64,000 bases of DNA from Ambrosia x helenae (Eukaryota > Streptophyta > Magnoliopsida > Asterales > Asteraceae), in contig CM061228.1 of the NCBI GenBank assembly GCA_030844895.1, positions 140,666,444 to 140,730,443 on the forward strand, in the 5' to 3' direction. Shown piece after piece: positions 61,741-64,000 of the stretch. The translations under genes were made by a program, and so were the position numbers. Numbering within the stretch: position 1 is the stretch's first letter; every line of letters begins with the position of its first letter. Below the pieces are notes generated by a model. The model made no database searches. It saw only the letters and a list, made by a program, of their open reading frames with translations, and had not been told where the DNA came from.

Positions 61741-62170
61741 GTATACGTTTGGCAAGAAGCTTTTAAGAGCTTCAAGCTTCAAACTTTTAAGAAAAAACCC
61801 ATACTCAATAAAAAGTCTTGTTTGGTTGAAGGAGCCTAAAGCTTTTAGGTTAGAGAAAAAACTCTATATTGGAAAGCTACTGGTACCAGCGTTTAAAAAA
61901 AACTAATACTAACTACAAGCTTTTAATGAGTAAATGACACAATTACCCATTCTATCATAAAAAAACATACATACAAACTTTTACTTAATGCATATTTTAG
62001 TCATTTTATACATTTTATTAAAAACTCCAGCTACTCTGTCAAACAGCAATATATTTAAAAGCTACAGTTACCGGCTTCTGGCTTCCAGCTACAGCTACGA
62101 GCTACCAGCTTTCAGCCATCAGCCTCCAGCTTACAGCCAATAGTTACTAGCTATTTTGCCAAACATACCC
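61741..62170. mobile_element. Probable MITE with imperfect TGTTTGGC ends
   Basis: GTATACGTTTGGCAAGAAGC at the left and the complement-like GCTATTTTGCCAAACATACCC at the right; the inside repeats CAGCTAC/CCAGCTT and AAGCTTTTAAG motifs. Target duplication unclear. Confidence 0.5.
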
Positions 62171-62428
62171 TAAATCTAATCCTAACATAAGAATTAAGAA
62201 ATATGAAAATAAAATACAAATTACTACAAGTAAGATTGTTGATCCAAACAATGCATAACTTTCATTGCATAGGGTACAAATTATTATAGCATATCTCTCG
62301 TTGACAACATAACATGATCATAAGATACAAAATAAATAGTAAAAATTAGTAAAATGATGATACTTGTAAATCTTGACTTCATATATATTGTAATAAGAAA
62401 CTTATGAGTGTCTATAGAAGTGATATAA

Positions 62429-63702
62429 CTAAGCTTTAAAAGCAACTAAATTAAGAACATTGTTAAGGTTGTAAACGATGAGCAAAAAGTATATTATAAC
62501 CGCTACAAAACCGGAGATTAAAGCTGCCGTAACATGGTGGCAAAATTTAGGAACTTGGCCACATATCGGTAGCCAACCGGCATGTGAATTCCCTTCCTTC
62601 CCTAATTGCCCGACTCCAACCGCGGCCGAAAAGCTCGATATCAAGAACGACAATACAATCTACAAAAATTATAATTAAAAAAAAATTATGCATGGCTATA
62701 AATAGTGACTTAAAACACATGAAAGTAATGTTTTTGAAGTACCAAATCAAGTACGAGAACATGACGCCCCAACTTCTTTGGAGGAACAAAGAGTGCTCCA
62801 AAACTATAAAGTGTCGTGATAATGCTAACTACCACAAAGTACCTACAAGAGACCCAATACACTCAAGTCAACATTATACTATGGCATCAAGAACACATGG
62901 TAGCATTTGCCTGATGCATGTAAACAGTGACGGAACCAGAAAATTTTATATCAATATACGTTTTTTACATCATCATCATCATCATCATACTCAGTTAATC
63001 CCACCTATAGCAAAGCTAAGGTAGGGTCTGAGGAGGGTAAGATGTAGACAGTCTTACCTTTACCCCTAAGAATAGAGAGGCTGCTTCCAGTGAGACCCCC
63101 GGCTCGATGTGGTTTGGTATCAAGCCTTGGACATAAGGCAGAAAACACTTAGCAATCGGGATAAACCCGATCGGTGCATGTACCCCTTTGTCTTTTGGCT
63201 ATCCACGCCACCACATGTTGCATGATTAATTAGAGAGTTTTAGATGTGTGTAAAATTTGATCGGTTAAAGGTCAACAAACCTGACCCTGGACCCTCTCTA
63301 GTTCCATCCATGCAAACGTTCTATATATAACATAATAAGTTAAAGATTTAAACTCAAAATGTTTATGTTATTCTAAACAAGTTATCCAAATCATATGGGC
63401 TAAACTTTAATGACTTACTTCAATCTTTTGGCTTTTCTTAATCTTCAACAATTATAATTTCAAAATGTGGATCCAAAAAACTTATCTAAGATTAAGTTTT
63501 TATGAACACCCGCTAAAAAGAATTATGTTAAATTAGAATTGACTTACTTGAGTGTGGGTGAGTTGTTATACTTGGCTTGAAAGGTCATGCCCAAGACTTT
63601 GGCTGAGTCATGGCTAGTGACCATAACAACAGTGGCTACAAAAGTTGAAACCATGGCTAGGACCCTTAGGCAAACAATTGGGATCCATTGACTCTTGTTC
63701 AT
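62429..63702 (-). CDS. CASP-like membrane protein (CASPL1 type), three exons
   Basis: Assembled from splice sites on the minus strand: exon 1 63702-63548 (ends CTCAA|GTAAGTC), exon 2 62842-62743 (CTTGTAG|GTAC to GATTTG|GTAC), exon 3 62659-62429 (TTTGTAG|ATTG to TAG). Phases join to 161 residues, normal for this family. Residues 1-52 hold RVLAMVSTFVATVVMVTSH with the conserved Arg (R13) in helix 1; 53-85 hold SIITTLYSFGALFVPP and LVLDL with the conserved Asp (D84) at helix 3; 86-161 hold AAVGVGQLGKEGNSHAGWL, PICGQVPKFCHHVT and a last helix. CASP-like proteins are four-helix plasma-membrane proteins related to those that organise Casparian strips; most have no known role. Upstream, minus-strand TTTTATAATC near 63770 may be a TATA box. 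Intron 1 (705 bp) carries transposon insertions. Confidence 0.9.
62925..63312. mobile_element. hAT-like MITE in intron 1 of the CASP-like gene
   Basis: CAGTGACGGAACCAGAA at the left and CTAGTTCCATCCATG at the right are imperfect inverted ends of hAT type. An 8 bp duplication is not evident, so decayed or misplaced borders are possible. It contains an Au-type SINE. Confidence 0.5.
62968..63130 (-). mobile_element. Au-type SINE
   Basis: On the minus strand GAGCCGGGGGTCTCACTGG, AGCAGCCTCTCTATTC, TACCCTCCTCAGACCCTACC and a (GAT)n tail follow the order of the plant Au SINE family as I remember it. The 5' border is uncertain. Confidence 0.65.
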
Positions 63703-64000
63703 GGAGAGATCAAAATTATATCAATAAGACTATGAGAAAGAGAGATATGGAAAGACCAGAGAGAGAAGATTATAAAAAATGTATTACATGTTTATTGATC
63801 TTTAAATAAACTTTGGTTAGTGCAATTTCTAGAGTTGAAAGTGCTAAATACAGAGTAATGTACAACTTTTGATGTTTCATGTACAAGTTCGTAAAACAAT
63901 GTTATTCTGAGTGTTGGTGAACTTTATGATATTATGACCCGAACAAGGTAGATGACAAGTAGGCAAGGTTGGTACGTGTGTTGTTCATTGGTGACCTAAT
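63703..64000 (-). promoter_or_regulatory. 5' flank of the CASP-like gene
   Basis: Minus-strand leader is CT-rich (TCTCTCTTTCTC), with TTTTATAATC about 70 bases before the ATG as a candidate TATA box. No other feature seen up to the window end. Confidence 0.35.

Overview
This is nuclear DNA of a flowering plant. It is AT-rich, has plant-type introns (GT..AG, mostly 80-700 bp), and carries four plant gene families (TOD1/MUCI70 glycosyltransferase, DUF2921 membrane protein, callose synthase, CASP-like protein) in a large excess of transposable elements. The repeat types (very long non-coding LTR elements with a Met-tRNA primer site, an Au-type SINE, a Cassandra LTR with a 5S rRNA insert, CTAG-ending Helitrons) fit a eudicot. 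I lean to Asteraceae from the look of the repeats, but nothing here proves the family.

Layout. 1-8923: a non-coding LTR retrotransposon on the minus strand, cut by the window edge, inserted into a reverse-transcriptase-like reading frame (8924-9528). 9529-16034: decayed intergenic DNA with an inverted-repeat element, a Helitron-like segment, a hAT MITE, a broken Harbinger-associated Myb/SANT ORF and a piece of an old LTR. 16035-29706: a complete 13.7 kb large non-coding LTR element with 3446 bp LTRs and a perfect 5 bp target duplication, nested in the old LTR. Its interior carries nine 88 bp repeats that each fold into the same hairpin with compensatory changes. 29707-34108: hAT MITE, small Helitron, low-complexity DNA, second hAT MITE.

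34509-48419 is the gene island: a nine-exon MUCI70-like glycosyltransferase (+), a DUF2921 multi-spanning membrane protein (+) with an apparent frameshift, and a single-exon callose synthase of the CALS11/12 type (-), convergent with the DUF2921 gene. A long-TIR element lies between the first two genes. 48420-62400 is again repeats: an (AAT)n tract upstream of the callose synthase, three Tourist-like MITEs, Harbinger transposase remnants in opposite orientations, a 2.0 kb Helitron, a solo LTR, a Mutator-like element with a nested Cassandra solo LTR, and more MITEs. 62429-63702 holds a three-exon CASP-like gene (-) assembled here from splice sites; its first intron carries a hAT-like MITE with an Au-type SINE inside.

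Three of the genes have membrane or cell-wall themes (glycosyltransferase, callose synthase, CASP-like), but plant genes are not in operons and I infer no joint regulation. Both large LTR elements have almost identical LTR pairs and no recognisable gag or pol, so they probably moved recently using proteins supplied by another element. Splice junctions and element borders were read by eye; no database search or alignment was run.
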